Assembly: GCA_902489255.1 (NCBI GenBank)
Contig: CABTZF010000032.1
Span: 1 to 13,102, forward strand
DNA from: an uncultured Peptoniphilus sp.
GTDB lineage: Bacteria > Bacillota > Clostridia > Tissierellales > Peptoniphilaceae
Length of the DNA stretch: 13,102 bases
Direction of reading: 5' to 3'
Shown here: positions 1-7,377 of the stretch, piece by piece
How the letters are laid out: each line of letters begins with the position of its first letter
Position numbering within the stretch: the stretch's first letter is position 1
The notes under the pieces: generated by a model
What the model saw: only the letters and a program-made list of their open reading frames with translations
The model's database searches: none
Told to the model about the DNA's origin: nothing
Made by a program: the position numbers and the translations under genes

Positions 1-133
1 AGATACAAAAAGAATAAAGTTAAATAGATACATCAGTAATAAATAATATGATACAAGAAAATATTGAACCGCCGTATACCGAACGGTACGTACGGGTGGT
101 GTGAGAGGGGCTATAAACTAGCCCCTACTCGAT
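1..133 (+). mobile_element. 3' end of a group II intron (domains V and VI)
   Basis: Domain V is at 67-100: an outer stem (ACCGCCGTA at 68-76 with the strand at 91-100), the usual CG bulge (89-90) and an inner TACC/GGTA stem. Domain VI follows at 103-130: GGGGCTA (107-113) pairs with TAGCCCC (119-125), A106 pairs with T126, A127 is bulged as the branch-point adenosine, and GAG/CTC closes the base. The predicted 3' splice site is after T133, six bases past the branch A, ending in AT as expected for an intron 3' AY end. The intron-encoded reverse transcriptase would lie upstream, outside the window. Three Gs (94-96) face two Cs (72-73), so the domain V stem carries one extra unpaired G next to the catalytic triad region. 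Splicing competence is therefore uncertain. Confidence 0.85.
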
Positions 134-614
134 TTTTATTTTGATTCTATACGATGGCTTGAAAAAACTATTCACCTGTAGACAGTAATAAGAATGCAGA
201 TAAATCCTCATCGCCACTAACTCATTAAAAAATACTGCAGTTTTCGAAAACACCGAAATTAAAAATCATTTAGCCCACTAATACTTAGGCAGGATGGTTT
301 TAGCAGAAATTTTTCATTGAAAACCGGGAAATTTCCCATAGAATATTTTCAGCAAAAGAATTTTCTACTTTGTAAGCGGTTTGGATCTTTGCTTACCTTA
401 AGCAGTATAATAGGTAAACAAGCACATTTGTTAGTAAAAGGTTTGTAAAAAATCTATTATCCTAAATTTTAAATTTTCCGGAAAGATAAAAATACTAAAC
501 TTAAAAATAGAATTTCCTAATAAATTTTAAGACTGAAATTCTAAAAGTGTTGAAACTTTTTTGTTAATACGAAATTAATACTTTGAAAGTAATAATATTA
601 TTTTGCCAATAGAT
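134..614. other. Intergenic region with no recognisable gene
   Basis: This stretch of about 480 bases lies between the intron 3' end and the cysE stop codon. It is AT-rich and has stop codons in all frames. Short open stretches on the minus strand around 160-260 look faintly protein-like but change frame and match no family I recognise, so they may be debris of the gene the intron entered. A weak 6-bp inverted repeat (AAAAGT/ACTTTT, near 542-558) lies downstream of cysE on its strand but lacks a convincing U-tract. No RNA gene was seen. Confidence 0.5.
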
Positions 615-1142
615 TTAGATAATTTTAACAACCTTAGCCGGCATGCCTACCGCTGTTGCTCCTTGGGGGATATCAGTAAGGACAACTGCTCCGGCACCGA
701 TTTTTGCAAAATCTCCAACCTTAACAGGGCCGAGAATTGTGGCACCTGTTCCTATAATTACATGATTGCCAATTGTGGGGTGTCTTTTATGATCTTTTTC
801 ATTTCCGGTTCCTCCAAGAGTAATATTGTGGTAAAAATGACAGCAGTCGCCGACTTCAGCAGTTTCTCCAATAACTACTGCCATACCGTGATCAATAAAT
901 AAATTTTTACCTATCTTGGCACCGGGATGAATTTCTATACCCGTTTTTCTTCTTGACCTTTGCGAAATATAGCGGGCAAGAGTTTTATGATCCTTTGTGT
1001 AAAAATAGTGGGCAATCCTATGATTTATCATAGCTTTAACAATAGGATAGAGAAAAATTGCTTCAAAAAGAGTTTTGCAGGCCGGGTCTTCCTGTAAAAT
1101 AAACTCTCCATACTCTTTTAGGGATTTAAAAAACTTAAGCAT
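615..1142 (-). CDS. cysE: Serine O-acetyltransferase (short, EpsC-type)
   Basis: CysE transfers acetyl from acetyl-CoA to L-serine, making O-acetylserine, the substrate of the adjacent cysK product, in the cytoplasm. The 175-residue protein has a short alpha-helical N-terminus (about 70 residues, against about 140 in enterobacterial CysE), then a left-handed beta-helix of hexapeptide repeats. Family motifs visible are IDHGMAVVIGE (catalytic His region), FYHNITLGGTG and the C-terminal AVGMPAKVV turn. The ATG at 1142 overlaps the cysK stop codon by 8 bases and has only a weak Shine-Dalgarno, so translational coupling to cysK is likely. The short form is common in Firmicutes; feedback inhibition by cysteine is usual in the family but cannot be judged here. 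Confidence 0.93.
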   Translation of the reverse strand: MLKFFKSLKEYGEFILQEDPACKTLFEAIFLYPIVKAMINHRIAHYFYTKDHKTLARYISQRSRRKTGIEIHPGAKIGKNLFIDHGMAVVIGETAEVGDCCHFYHNITLGGTGNEKDHKRHPTIGNHVIIGTGATILGPVKVGDFAKIGAGAVVLTDIPQGATAVGMPAKVVKII

Positions 1143-2016
1143 AAAATAACTCTGTGGACAAATATCTTTCGCCTGTATCAGGAAGAACGGTTACTATATT
1201 TCCACCGTAAACTTCTTGAAGTTTTATGGCAGCAAGAACATTAGCCCCTGAAGAAATCCCCACTAAAAGCCCTTCTTCCAAGGCAAGCCTTCTTGTCATT
1301 TCTATAGCATCGTCTGATTTTACAGTTATTACATCGTCAAGAATACTTTGGTCTAAAACTTTGGGTATAAAATTTGCTCCTATACCTTGAATCTTATGAG
1401 GGCCAAATTTTCCCTTTGATAAAAGAGGAGATTCAAAAGGTTCCATGGCCACAACTTTAATATTTTTATCCTGTTCTTTTAAATATCTTCCAATGCCTGT
1501 AAGAGTTCCGCCGGTTCCAACTCCTGCTACAAATGCTGAAATATTTTTTAAATCTCTGTATATTTCCGGACCTGTTGTCTTATAATGACCAAGAGCGTTA
1601 TCAGGATTATCAAATTGGTTGGGCATATAAAATCCGCCTTTTTCAACAAGGTCTAAGGCCTTATCAACCGACTCTTTCATACCTCCATTTTCAATTAAAA
1701 TAACTTCAGCTCCATAAGCCTTAATAAGTTTAATTCTTTCTATGGACATGGAAGAAGGCATTGTTAGAACAACATCAAATCCTAAAAGTTTTCCTATAAG
1801 AGCAAGAGCTATTCCTGTGTTGCCGCTGGTCGGCTCAACAATTTTCATGCCATTTTTAAGGTCCCCTCTTTCAAGAGCTCCCATTATCATTTGATAAGCG
1901 GCCCTATCCTTAATAGATGCTGCGGGATTTGATTTTTCAACTTTTACATAAATATTTTGAGAAATATTTGACAGTTTTATTAAATTGGTATTTCCTATTG
2001 ATTCTAAAATTTTCAT
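1135..2016 (-). CDS. cysK: Cysteine synthase / O-acetylserine sulfhydrylase
   Basis: This PLP enzyme makes L-cysteine from O-acetylserine and sulfide. The start used is the ATG at 2016, preceded by AAGGAGAT at good spacing. A frame-open Met 15 codons upstream (2061) lies inside the terminator hairpin of the leader and is rejected. The 293-residue protein begins with IGNTNLIKL and shows the PLP lysine in NPAASIKDR (Lys36), the substrate loop TSGNTG (63-68), the phosphate-binding GTGGT (167-171) and a GISSGAN motif. It ends soon after DTGERYLS, slightly shorter than enteric CysK. It is the first gene of a cysK-cysE operon. CysK versus a CysM-like specificity cannot be settled from motifs, but pairing with cysE favours O-acetylserine. 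Confidence 0.93.
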   Translation of the reverse strand: MKILESIGNTNLIKLSNISQNIYVKVEKSNPAASIKDRAAYQMIMGALERGDLKNGMKIVEPTSGNTGIALALIGKLLGFDVVLTMPSSMSIERIKLIKAYGAEVILIENGGMKESVDKALDLVEKGGFYMPNQFDNPDNALGHYKTTGPEIYRDLKNISAFVAGVGTGGTLTGIGRYLKEQDKNIKVVAMEPFESPLLSKGKFGPHKIQGIGANFIPKVLDQSILDDVITVKSDDAIEMTRRLALEEGLLVGISSGANVLAAIKLQEVYGGNIVTVLPDTGERYLSTELFYA

Positions 2017-2186
2017 AATCACTATCTCCTTACTAATAAAAAAAGGATATATGTAAATCATATATCCTTAAATAAACTTTGGAAAGATTTTACACATTCA
2101 AAGAAGTCCTAATTGTAGCTAGGACAACAGAATGCCTTTGATGAAGTTGTTATAAATAAATTTTTCATTCAAACCAACTCTTTCTT
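2017..2186 (-). promoter_or_regulatory. cysK 5' leader, candidate transcription attenuator
   Basis: The predicted transcript starts near 2186 and runs about 165 nt before the cysK ATG. Three structures are visible in transcript order. P1 pairs TTTG/ATGAA (2173-2164, one bulged A) with TTCATCAAA (2145-2137). P2 pairs CATTC (2134-2130) with GAATG (2099-2095) and encloses GTCCTA/TAGGAC (2125-2106). The third is a perfect intrinsic terminator (separate entry). The CAAAG at 2140-2136 can pair either in P1 or with CTTTG at 2103-2099, so the leader can adopt alternative folds. I see no T-box consensus (UGGNACC-like) and no SAM-box pattern, so the ligand or regulator is unknown. Confidence 0.5.
2038..2069 (-). 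terminator. Intrinsic terminator in the cysK leader
   Basis: On the minus strand an 11-bp perfect stem (AAGGATATATG with CATATATCCTT, 2069-2043) with a 5-nt loop is followed by seven Us (2044-2038). It ends about 20 bases before the cysK start and overlaps no gene end, so it most likely acts as a conditional attenuator rather than as the end of an upstream transcript. Confidence 0.8.
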
Positions 2187-2192
2187 AAAAAG

Positions 2193-2221
2193 AGAATACC
2201 TTAAAAATACTTTTTTGTCAA
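2193..2221 (-). promoter_or_regulatory. Promoter of cysK-cysE
   Basis: The minus strand shows a perfect -35 TTGACA (2221-2216), a 17-bp spacer and a -10 TATTCT (2198-2193). This is close to the sigma-70/SigA consensus and predicts initiation near 2186, 170 bases upstream of the cysK ATG. Confidence 0.75.
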
Positions 2222-2249
2222 TGTATTTAGAAAATTATAAAAAATTTTT

Positions 2250-2452
2250 ATGATAGACTCTAAAATTAAAGATAATGAAGTTATAAACGAGATTTTTTTG
2301 AACTCCTTATATTTTATTATGCATTATGCAAGTTTTTTGAAAATTGAAAAAATAAAGAAATAAGCAATAATTTGACATTTTTAATAGAAGATAAAATTAT
2401 TCGGTACTTAAGCAAGGAAGAGGATAAGATAATTGAAATCTTAATTATTTGA
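2250..2452 (+). pseudogene. Possible gutted MarR-like regulator remnant
   Basis: An ATG at 2250 opens a 37-codon frame, helical and rich in Asn, Ile and Lys, ending at 2363. A shifted frame continues at once (2363-2452) and contains the peptide YLSKEEDKIIEIL, which resembles the C-terminal helix of MarR-type regulators. The two pieces together look like the N- and C-terminal helices of a small regulator with the DNA-binding centre deleted. The start has no good ribosome binding site. The resemblance is impressionistic and the stretch may be plain noncoding DNA. Confidence 0.2.
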
Positions 2453-2501
2453 TAAAAGTTAAAGATTTCTAATTTCAAGAAAGCTTTTATTAATAAAACA
2501 T

Positions 2502-2530
2502 TTGATAAATCCCTTGTCCTATGTTAGAAT
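2502..2530 (+). promoter_or_regulatory. Promoter of secG-hppA
   Basis: TTGATA (2502-2507), a 17-bp spacer and TAGAAT (2525-2530) form a near-consensus SigA promoter about 30 bases upstream of the secG start. Its presence also argues against extending the secG reading frame upstream to 2502. Confidence 0.7.
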
Positions 2531-2561
2531 CTATATGTTAAAAATAAATTGGGGGGATACG

Positions 2562-2792
2562 ATGAAAACTTTATTATCAATTATTATAATAGTTGCAGGT
2601 CTTATAGTAACTTTTGTAATTGCTCAAATGGAAACTGAACAAGCCGGTCTTGGAACTTTACAAGGAGCTAGCGAAACAAGTCTTTGGGGTCAACACAAAG
2701 GTTCAAGTAAAAAAGACATACAAAATAAAATTGTAATTGTTACAAGTATTATTTTCGCTGTAGTTTTACTTATTCTTGCAGCTATAAGCTAA
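2562..2792 (+). CDS. secG: Preprotein translocase subunit SecG
   Basis: SecG is the small membrane partner of SecY and SecE and helps SecA-driven protein export. The 76-residue product has two transmembrane helices: an N-terminal one (TLLSIIIIVAGLIVTFVIAQ) and a C-terminal one (IVIVTSIIFAVVLLILAA). They are joined by the typical cytoplasmic loop with GLGTLQGASETSLWG and a Lys/Ser-rich stretch, as in Firmicutes SecG. The ATG at 2562 follows a GGGGGG ribosome binding site (2551-2556). The open frame reaching back to 2502 would translate the promoter and is not used. hppA follows 18 bases downstream, so the two are probably co-transcribed. SecG is more often next to rnr and smpB; pairing with hppA is less usual. 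Confidence 0.88.
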   Translation: MKTLLSIIIIVAGLIVTFVIAQMETEQAGLGTLQGASETSLWGQHKGSSKKDIQNKIVIVTSIIFAVVLLILAAIS

Positions 2793-2810
2793 TTTAAGGA
2801 GGATTAATAG

Positions 2811-4817
2811 ATGAATTTATTATTACTGGCTCCTTTAGCCGGAGTTTTGGCACTTATTTTTGCCGCATACAAGGCATCATTTGTTACAAAACAAGATCCC
2901 GGTAATGAAAGAATGAGAGAAATCTCTTCTTACATTTCAGAAGGAGCTATGGCATTTTTGACAAGAGAATATAAGGCTCTTGTTGTTTTTGTTATTGTAC
3001 TTGCACTAATCTTAGCTATTGGGCTTCATTCAATACCGACTGCTGTTTGCTTTGTTTTTGGGGCTTTATTTTCAGTTTTAGCAGGTTTTGTAGGTATGAA
3101 AGTTGCTACCAAGGCAAATGTTAGAACTTCTAATGCGGCAATGACTCACGGACTTGGAAAAGCACTTGATATTGCTTTCTCAGGCGGTGCGGTAATGGGT
3201 ATGTGCGTAGTCGGCCTTGGAATTATAGGCATAACAGGAGCTTATTTTTATGCAAACGGTGCAGTAGAAATTATCACTGGATTTTCACTTGGAGCATCTT
3301 CAATAGCACTTTTTGCAAGAGTTGGCGGTGGTATTTATACTAAAGCGGCAGACGTTGGGGCTGACCTTGTAGGTAAGGTTGAAGCAGGAATTCCTGAAGA
3401 CGATCCGAGAAATCCGGCAGTTATCGCGGACAATGTAGGAGATAATGTAGGGGACGTTGCAGGAATGGGCGCAGACCTTTTTGAATCTTATGTCGGAGCA
3501 CTATTGTCAGTTATTACTCTTGGTGTAGTTGCCTATCAAGAAAGTGGCGTTATTTTCGGTTTATTAATTGCAACAGTAGGTATTGTTGCATCAATTATTG
3601 CAGCATTTTTTGTCAAGGGAGATAAAAATCCTCAAAAGGCTTTAAATAATGGTGAATATGTGGCAGCAGCTGTTACAATGATTGCAGCGGCACTTTTATC
3701 AAATTATATTTTTGGATCATTAAAACCATTTGTCCCTGTTATTATAGGTATAGTTGTTGGACTTATTATTTCTAAATTTACTGAATACTATACAGCTGAT
3801 GAATATAAACCGGTTCAAAGAATTGCTGACGAATCTGTTACAGGAGCTTCAACAAATATTATTGCCGGACTTTCTGTCGGAATGCATTCAACAGTTTGGC
3901 CCATAGTTGTTATAGCTATAGGCATTGTGGCTTCCTATATAGGAGCAGGTGGAAACCAACAAGCAATTTATGGTCTTTACGGTATTGCCCTTGCAGCTGT
4001 AGGAATGCTTTCAACAGCAGGCATGACAATAGCTGTTGATGCTTATGGTCCTATTGCCGATAATGCCGGAGGTATTTCAGAAATGTGTGATTTACCGGAA
4101 GAAGTTAGAAACATCACTGACTCTCTTGACTCAGTAGGTAACACAACAGCTGCTATCGGTAAGGGATTTGCAATAGGCTCAGCTGCGCTAACAGCTCTTG
4201 CCCTATTCGTATCTTATATAAATGCAACAGGACTTGATGGTATTGATATTTCAAAACCGGCAGTTATAGCTGCAACATTTATTGGAGGAATGCTTCCCTT
4301 TGCTTTTTCAGCCCTCACAATGTCAGCAGTAGGAAATGCGGCATCAGCAATGATTGATGAAGTTAGAAGACAATTTAAAGAAATTCCCGGCATTATGGAA
4401 AGAAAAGCTACTCCGGAATATGCAAAGTGCGTAGATATTTCTACCGGAGCAGCCTTAAAAGAAATGATTGTACCTGGACTTATTGCAGTTGTTGTTCCTG
4501 TAGTTGTAGGTTTGCTTCTCGGAACAGAAGCTCTTGGCGGACTTCAAGCCGGTGCCCTTGTTACAGGTGTTTTAATGGCAATATTCATGTCAAATGCCGG
4601 TGGAGCTTGGGACAATGCTAAAAAATATATTGAAGGGGGAAAACATGGCGGAAAAGGTTCAGAAGCTCATAAAGCTGCCGTAACCGGAGATACTGTCGGA
4701 GATCCTTTCAAGGATACTTCAGGACCGTCATTAAATATTTTGATTAAACTTATTACAGTTGTATCATTAGTATTTGCACCGTTGTTTGTAGCTTATGGCG
4801 GAATTTTAATTAAATAA
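2811..4817 (+). CDS. hppA: Membrane-bound K+-dependent ion-pumping pyrophosphatase
   Basis: This polytopic enzyme hydrolyses pyrophosphate and pumps H+ or Na+ across the membrane, recovering energy from PPi made in biosynthesis. The 668-residue protein has about 16 hydrophobic helices and the family's catalytic motifs: DVGADLVGKVE (181-191), EDDPRNP (196-202) and DNVGDNVGDVAGMGADLFESY. A second acidic set, DAYGPIADNAGG, follows, and GDTVGDPFKDTSGPSLN lies near the C-terminus. The GNTTAAIGKG motif (443 onward) carries Ala447 where K+-independent enzymes have Lys, which marks the K+-dependent subfamily. Many such enzymes from anaerobes pump Na+, but ion choice cannot be read safely here. A GGAGG site precedes the ATG by 7-8 bases. 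It is second in the secG operon and ends at an intrinsic terminator. Confidence 0.96.
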   Translation: MNLLLLAPLAGVLALIFAAYKASFVTKQDPGNERMREISSYISEGAMAFLTREYKALVVFVIVLALILAIGLHSIPTAVCFVFGALFSVLAGFVGMKVATKANVRTSNAAMTHGLGKALDIAFSGGAVMGMCVVGLGIIGITGAYFYANGAVEIITGFSLGASSIALFARVGGGIYTKAADVGADLVGKVEAGIPEDDPRNPAVIADNVGDNVGDVAGMGADLFESYVGALLSVITLGVVAYQESGVIFGLLIATVGIVASIIAAFFVKGDKNPQKALNNGEYVAAAVTMIAAALLSNYIFGSLKPFVPVIIGIVVGLIISKFTEYYTADEYKPVQRIADESVTGASTNIIAGLSVGMHSTVWPIVVIAIGIVASYIGAGGNQQAIYGLYGIALAAVGMLSTAGMTIAVDAYGPIADNAGGISEMCDLPEEVRNITDSLDSVGNTTAAIGKGFAIGSAALTALALFVSYINATGLDGIDISKPAVIAATFIGGMLPFAFSALTMSAVGNAASAMIDEVRRQFKEIPGIMERKATPEYAKCVDISTGAALKEMIVPGLIAVVVPVVVGLLLGTEALGGLQAGALVTGVLMAIFMSNAGGAWDNAKKYIEGGKHGGKGSEAHKAAVTGDTVGDPFKDTSGPSLNILIKLITVVSLVFAPLFVAYGGILIK

Positions 4818-4838
4818 TAAAGATATTAACCCAATATT

Positions 4839-4866
4839 AGTGCAGGTGAAAATCTGCACTTTTTTT
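4839..4866 (+). terminator. Intrinsic terminator of secG-hppA
   Basis: AGTGCAG (4839-4845) pairs perfectly with CTGCACT (4854-4860) around an 8-nt loop and is followed by a run of Ts to 4866. It lies 22 bases after the hppA stop. Confidence 0.85.
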
Positions 4867-4955
4867 ATTGTTGACTTTAGTCAGTTGAGCAAGCAAGACG
4901 TGCGAAACAGAAAACTACCCGCTATGCGGGTAGGTAACAATAGCTTATACCAAAA

Positions 4956-5010
4956 AATCACCTTCGTATTATAATAGAGTTGTTCAGACCTAAAATAATA
5001 AGAGGTGATT
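4956..5010 (+). promoter_or_regulatory. tnpA ribosome-site-sequestering stem
   Basis: AATCACCT (4956-4963) is complementary to AGGTGATT (5003-5010), which contains the tnpA Shine-Dalgarno (AGAGGTG) just before the ATG at 5014. Characterised IS200 elements use a 5' leader structure to block tnpA translation, especially on read-through transcripts, and this fits that pattern. A TATAAT at 4970-4975 inside the loop could be the element's own -10; transcripts from it would lack the 5' arm. Confidence 0.5.
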
Positions 5011-5013
5011 AAT

Positions 5014-5448
5014 ATGGCTCAAAAGGCAAATTCATTATCACACACAAAATGGATGTGTAAATATCATATTGTATTTACACCAAAGTAAAGGCGAAAAATA
5101 GTATTTAATCAATACCGAGATAGTTTGGGAGAAATATTTAGGACATTATGCAAATATAAAGGAGTAGAAATAATAGAAGGACATTTAATGCCAGATCATG
5201 TGCATATGTTAGTAAGTATTCCCCCAAAGATATCAGTGTCAAGTTTCATGGGATACTTAAAAGGAAAAAGTGCACCAATGATGTTTGACAAGCATGCAAA
5301 CCTAAAATATAAATTTGGAAATAGACATTTTTTGGCAGAGGGATATTATATAAGTACGGTAGGATTAAATGAACAAACAATAGCAAAATATATAAGAGAG
5401 CAAGAGCAACAGGACATAGCAATGGATAAACTTAGGGTAAAAGAATAG
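5014..5448 (+). pseudogene. tnpA: IS200/IS605 transposase TnpA, nonsense-interrupted
   Basis: Read through, the frame is a 144-residue Y1 HUH transposase, near the family's usual length. It begins MAQKANSLSHTKWMCKYHIV and has the HVH metal-binding motif (PDHVHML) and a C-terminal helix with the candidate nucleophile Tyr in KYIREQEQ. Codon 25 is TAA (5086-5088), in a position where the family has Tyr in FTPKYRRK, so a single base change destroyed it. Downstream in-frame initiation would lose the first beta strand of the fold. The rest of the frame is undamaged, so the mutation looks recent. The ribosome binding site AGAGGTG is intact. Confidence 0.85.
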
Positions 5449-5633
5449 GAAGATCCATTCAAAAAAAGATGAATAAAGCCCTTTTAGGGCTAGCTAAAGA
5501 GGCAAAAACAATAAGGTTTGAACAAAGTGAAAACCAGCGCCTTGAGACGCCGGTTGGAAATACTTGGGCTTATAACAAAAGTAAAACCACCGCATTAAGG
5601 GCTCTTAATTAGGGATTTATTTCCTTAAAATTT

Positions 5634-5667
5634 AATCGGCATGGAGGTATTAACCTTTGTGCCGATT
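5634..5667. terminator. Nested inverted repeat abutting the recombinase stop
   Basis: AATCGGCA (5634-5641) pairs with TGCCGATT (5660-5667), and inside it AGGT pairs with ACCT around an ATTA loop. The structure touches the recombinase stop codon (5670-5668). It is nearly symmetrical, so it could work on both strands, but the T-runs on either side are short. It may be a terminator of the element operon or part of a recombinase binding site at the element end. Confidence 0.4.
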
Positions 5668-7305
5668 TTATATGTCAATTTTCCCTATAAAATTCCAATA
5701 TATCCAAATGGTCTGTTTCTTTAAATTTGTACCTGGAACTTTTTCTGATTGTTCTACATAAATCTTGTCTACAAAAGTTCTAATTATTTCTGGATCAAGT
5801 TCCTTTATATCCGTGTACTTCCTCACAAGCTTTAGGAATGATTCCACATTAAGTTCTTCCTCCTGTGATTTTGTAATAGTTTTTTCAAGTTCAACTATTC
5901 TTTTTTGAAGTGAAATTTCTTCTTCATCATAAGCTTTTGCCATTTTTTCAAATCTTTGGTCAGATATTTTACCTTCCAAGTTATCTTCATATAGGGTTTG
6001 AACGATAGAGTCGAGTTTCTCAATTCTATCTTTAGAATCGTCTAGTTCCTTTTTCTGACTTCTTAATACCTGATTCAACTCGCTGGTTTTCTTCTTCAAA
6101 ACTAAATCTACAAATTCTTCCTCATGGTCTTTTGCAAAGGCTGTAACTTTTCTAATTTCCCTCAGAAGAATTTCTTCAACTTGAATGTTCTTTATCTGGT
6201 GTGAAGTACATTTGCCTTTTTGCTTTCTATAGGATGCACAAACGAAGTATTCTTTATCATGAGACCAGCCTTTACCTCTTACTTGATACAATTTTGCTCC
6301 ACAGTCTGCACAGTAGAGCATACCAGATAGGGCAGGCATTTCTCCTAAACTGTTACGAACTCGTCTTGTTTTTCTTATCCTTTTTACAATATCAAAAGTT
6401 TCTTCATCAATAATCGGCTCATGAACATTATCGAAAATAGCCCATTCAGACCTTGGATTGTCTACACTTTTCTTAGTCTTGTAGGATTTTCTCTTTGTTC
6501 TAAAGTTTATGACCTTTCCTAGATATTCCTCCCTATCTAAAATAGTAGATATTGTAGCAGGATTCCAATTACATTCCTCTTCTGGAGTTTCAACAGGGAA
6601 GTTGAGTCCTATAGACTTAAAGTGTTCAGCAGGAGTTGGAATTTTTCTACTCTTTAATTCACTTGCAATTTGACTTGGACCAAAACCTTTAATACAAAGA
6701 TTAAAAATTAGCTTTACAGTTTCAGCTGCAACTTCATCTACTATCCACTTATTTTTGTCTTCTTTATCCTTTAAATAACCATAAGGTGGATTAGTCGTCA
6801 GTGGTTTTCCGCTTTGACCCTTAGCCTTAAAAACAGCCCTTATCTTTTTACTTGTGTCCTTAGCATAGAACTCGTTAAAGATATTAATAAAAGGTGTAAG
6901 GTCATTTTCTACTTGGTTATTTGAATCCACACCATTATTTATGGCAATGAATCGTATAGCATTATCTGGGAATAAGACTTCTGTATAAAATCCTACCTTT
7001 AGATAATCCCTGCCAAGTCTACTCATATCTTTTACAATAATATTTTTAACTTTTCCATCCTCTATTAAACCATTTAGTTTATTCCAAGAGGGTCTATCAA
7101 AGTTCGTTCCTGAATAACCATCATCTACAAAGAACTCTAGGTTTTTAAATCCCATATCCAGAGCATATTTTTCTAATATGTCCTTTTGATTTCTTATGGA
7201 GTTACTTTCGCCTTGAAGTTCATCATCTCTTGAAAGCCTACAGTATAATGCTGTAATCTTTTCATTAGCTGAAAAGTAAGAAGACTGTCTATTTAATTGT
7301 TCCAT
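5668..7305 (-). CDS. Large serine recombinase (TnpX/TndX type)
   Basis: It is expected to integrate and excise the element by site-specific recombination through a covalent phosphoserine intermediate. The 545-residue protein has an N-terminal resolvase domain with catalytic Ser25 in YCRLSRDDE, plus DGYSGTNFDRP and MSRLGRDYL. The central recombinase domain (NPPYGYLKD onward) follows, then a zinc ribbon with Cys332, Cys335, Cys356 and Cys366. A coiled-coil stretch (about 390-475) and a DUF4368-like C-terminal segment complete it. The start is the ATG at 7305, preceded by AAAGGAGG; nine more in-frame codons upstream to 7332 span that ribosome site and are rejected. The length and all catalytic motifs look intact. 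The gene ends the minus-strand operon and lies at the element edge. Confidence 0.93.
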   Translation of the reverse strand: MEQLNRQSSYFSANEKITALYCRLSRDDELQGESNSIRNQKDILEKYALDMGFKNLEFFVDDGYSGTNFDRPSWNKLNGLIEDGKVKNIIVKDMSRLGRDYLKVGFYTEVLFPDNAIRFIAINNGVDSNNQVENDLTPFINIFNEFYAKDTSKKIRAVFKAKGQSGKPLTTNPPYGYLKDKEDKNKWIVDEVAAETVKLIFNLCIKGFGPSQIASELKSRKIPTPAEHFKSIGLNFPVETPEEECNWNPATISTILDREEYLGKVINFRTKRKSYKTKKSVDNPRSEWAIFDNVHEPIIDEETFDIVKRIRKTRRVRNSLGEMPALSGMLYCADCGAKLYQVRGKGWSHDKEYFVCASYRKQKGKCTSHQIKNIQVEEILLREIRKVTAFAKDHEEEFVDLVLKKKTSELNQVLRSQKKELDDSKDRIEKLDSIVQTLYEDNLEGKISDQRFEKMAKAYDEEEISLQKRIVELEKTITKSQEEELNVESFLKLVRKYTDIKELDPEIIRTFVDKIYVEQSEKVPGTNLKKQTIWIYWNFIGKIDI

Positions 7306-7377
7306 ATTTTCCTCCTTTCGGACAGCCTTCAAGTGGCAATTACATATTCCCGTACTTTTCAGACTATATCAAGTTAA

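Larger units (their letters stand above)
4868..5600 (+). mobile_element. Decayed IS200/IS605-family insertion sequence
   Basis: The element holds one tnpA-type gene and no tnpB. The left end has a perfect subterminal hairpin, CTACCCGC-TAT-GCGGGTAG (4915-4933), of the kind TnpA recognises on single-stranded DNA. Downstream of tnpA are further hairpins: AGCCCT-TTT-AGGGCT (5477-5491) and AACCAGCG/CGCCGGTT (5532-5555, one mismatch). Near 5585-5590, AAAACCACC looks like the first arm of a right-end hairpin, but the matching arm is missing, so the right end may be truncated. Both exact ends are uncertain. These elements insert without target duplication, so none is expected. Confidence 0.7.

Noticed and set aside
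603..902. 99-aa plus-strand ORF
   Set aside because: It is antisense to cysE, Cys-rich by frame accident, and has no ribosome binding site.
2017..2061. CysK starting 15 residues upstream
   Set aside because: Those codons lie in the terminator hairpin and ribosome site of the leader, and the homologous protein starts at the ATG at 2016.
2017..2186. T-box or SAM riboswitch before cysK
   Set aside because: Neither the T-box core sequence nor the SAM-box pattern could be found in the leader.
2502..2561. N-terminal extension of SecG from a TTG start
   Set aside because: The extra 20 codons cover the -35/-10 promoter, and the ribosome binding site lies right before the ATG at 2562.
4427..4621. 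64-aa plus-strand ORF within hppA
   Set aside because: Out-of-frame overlap with a strongly conserved gene; its composition is that expected of a shadow frame.
5448..5600. TnpB-associated omega RNA at the IS right end
   Set aside because: There are hairpins, but no tnpB or tnpB remnant is visible and no guide-end arrangement could be identified.
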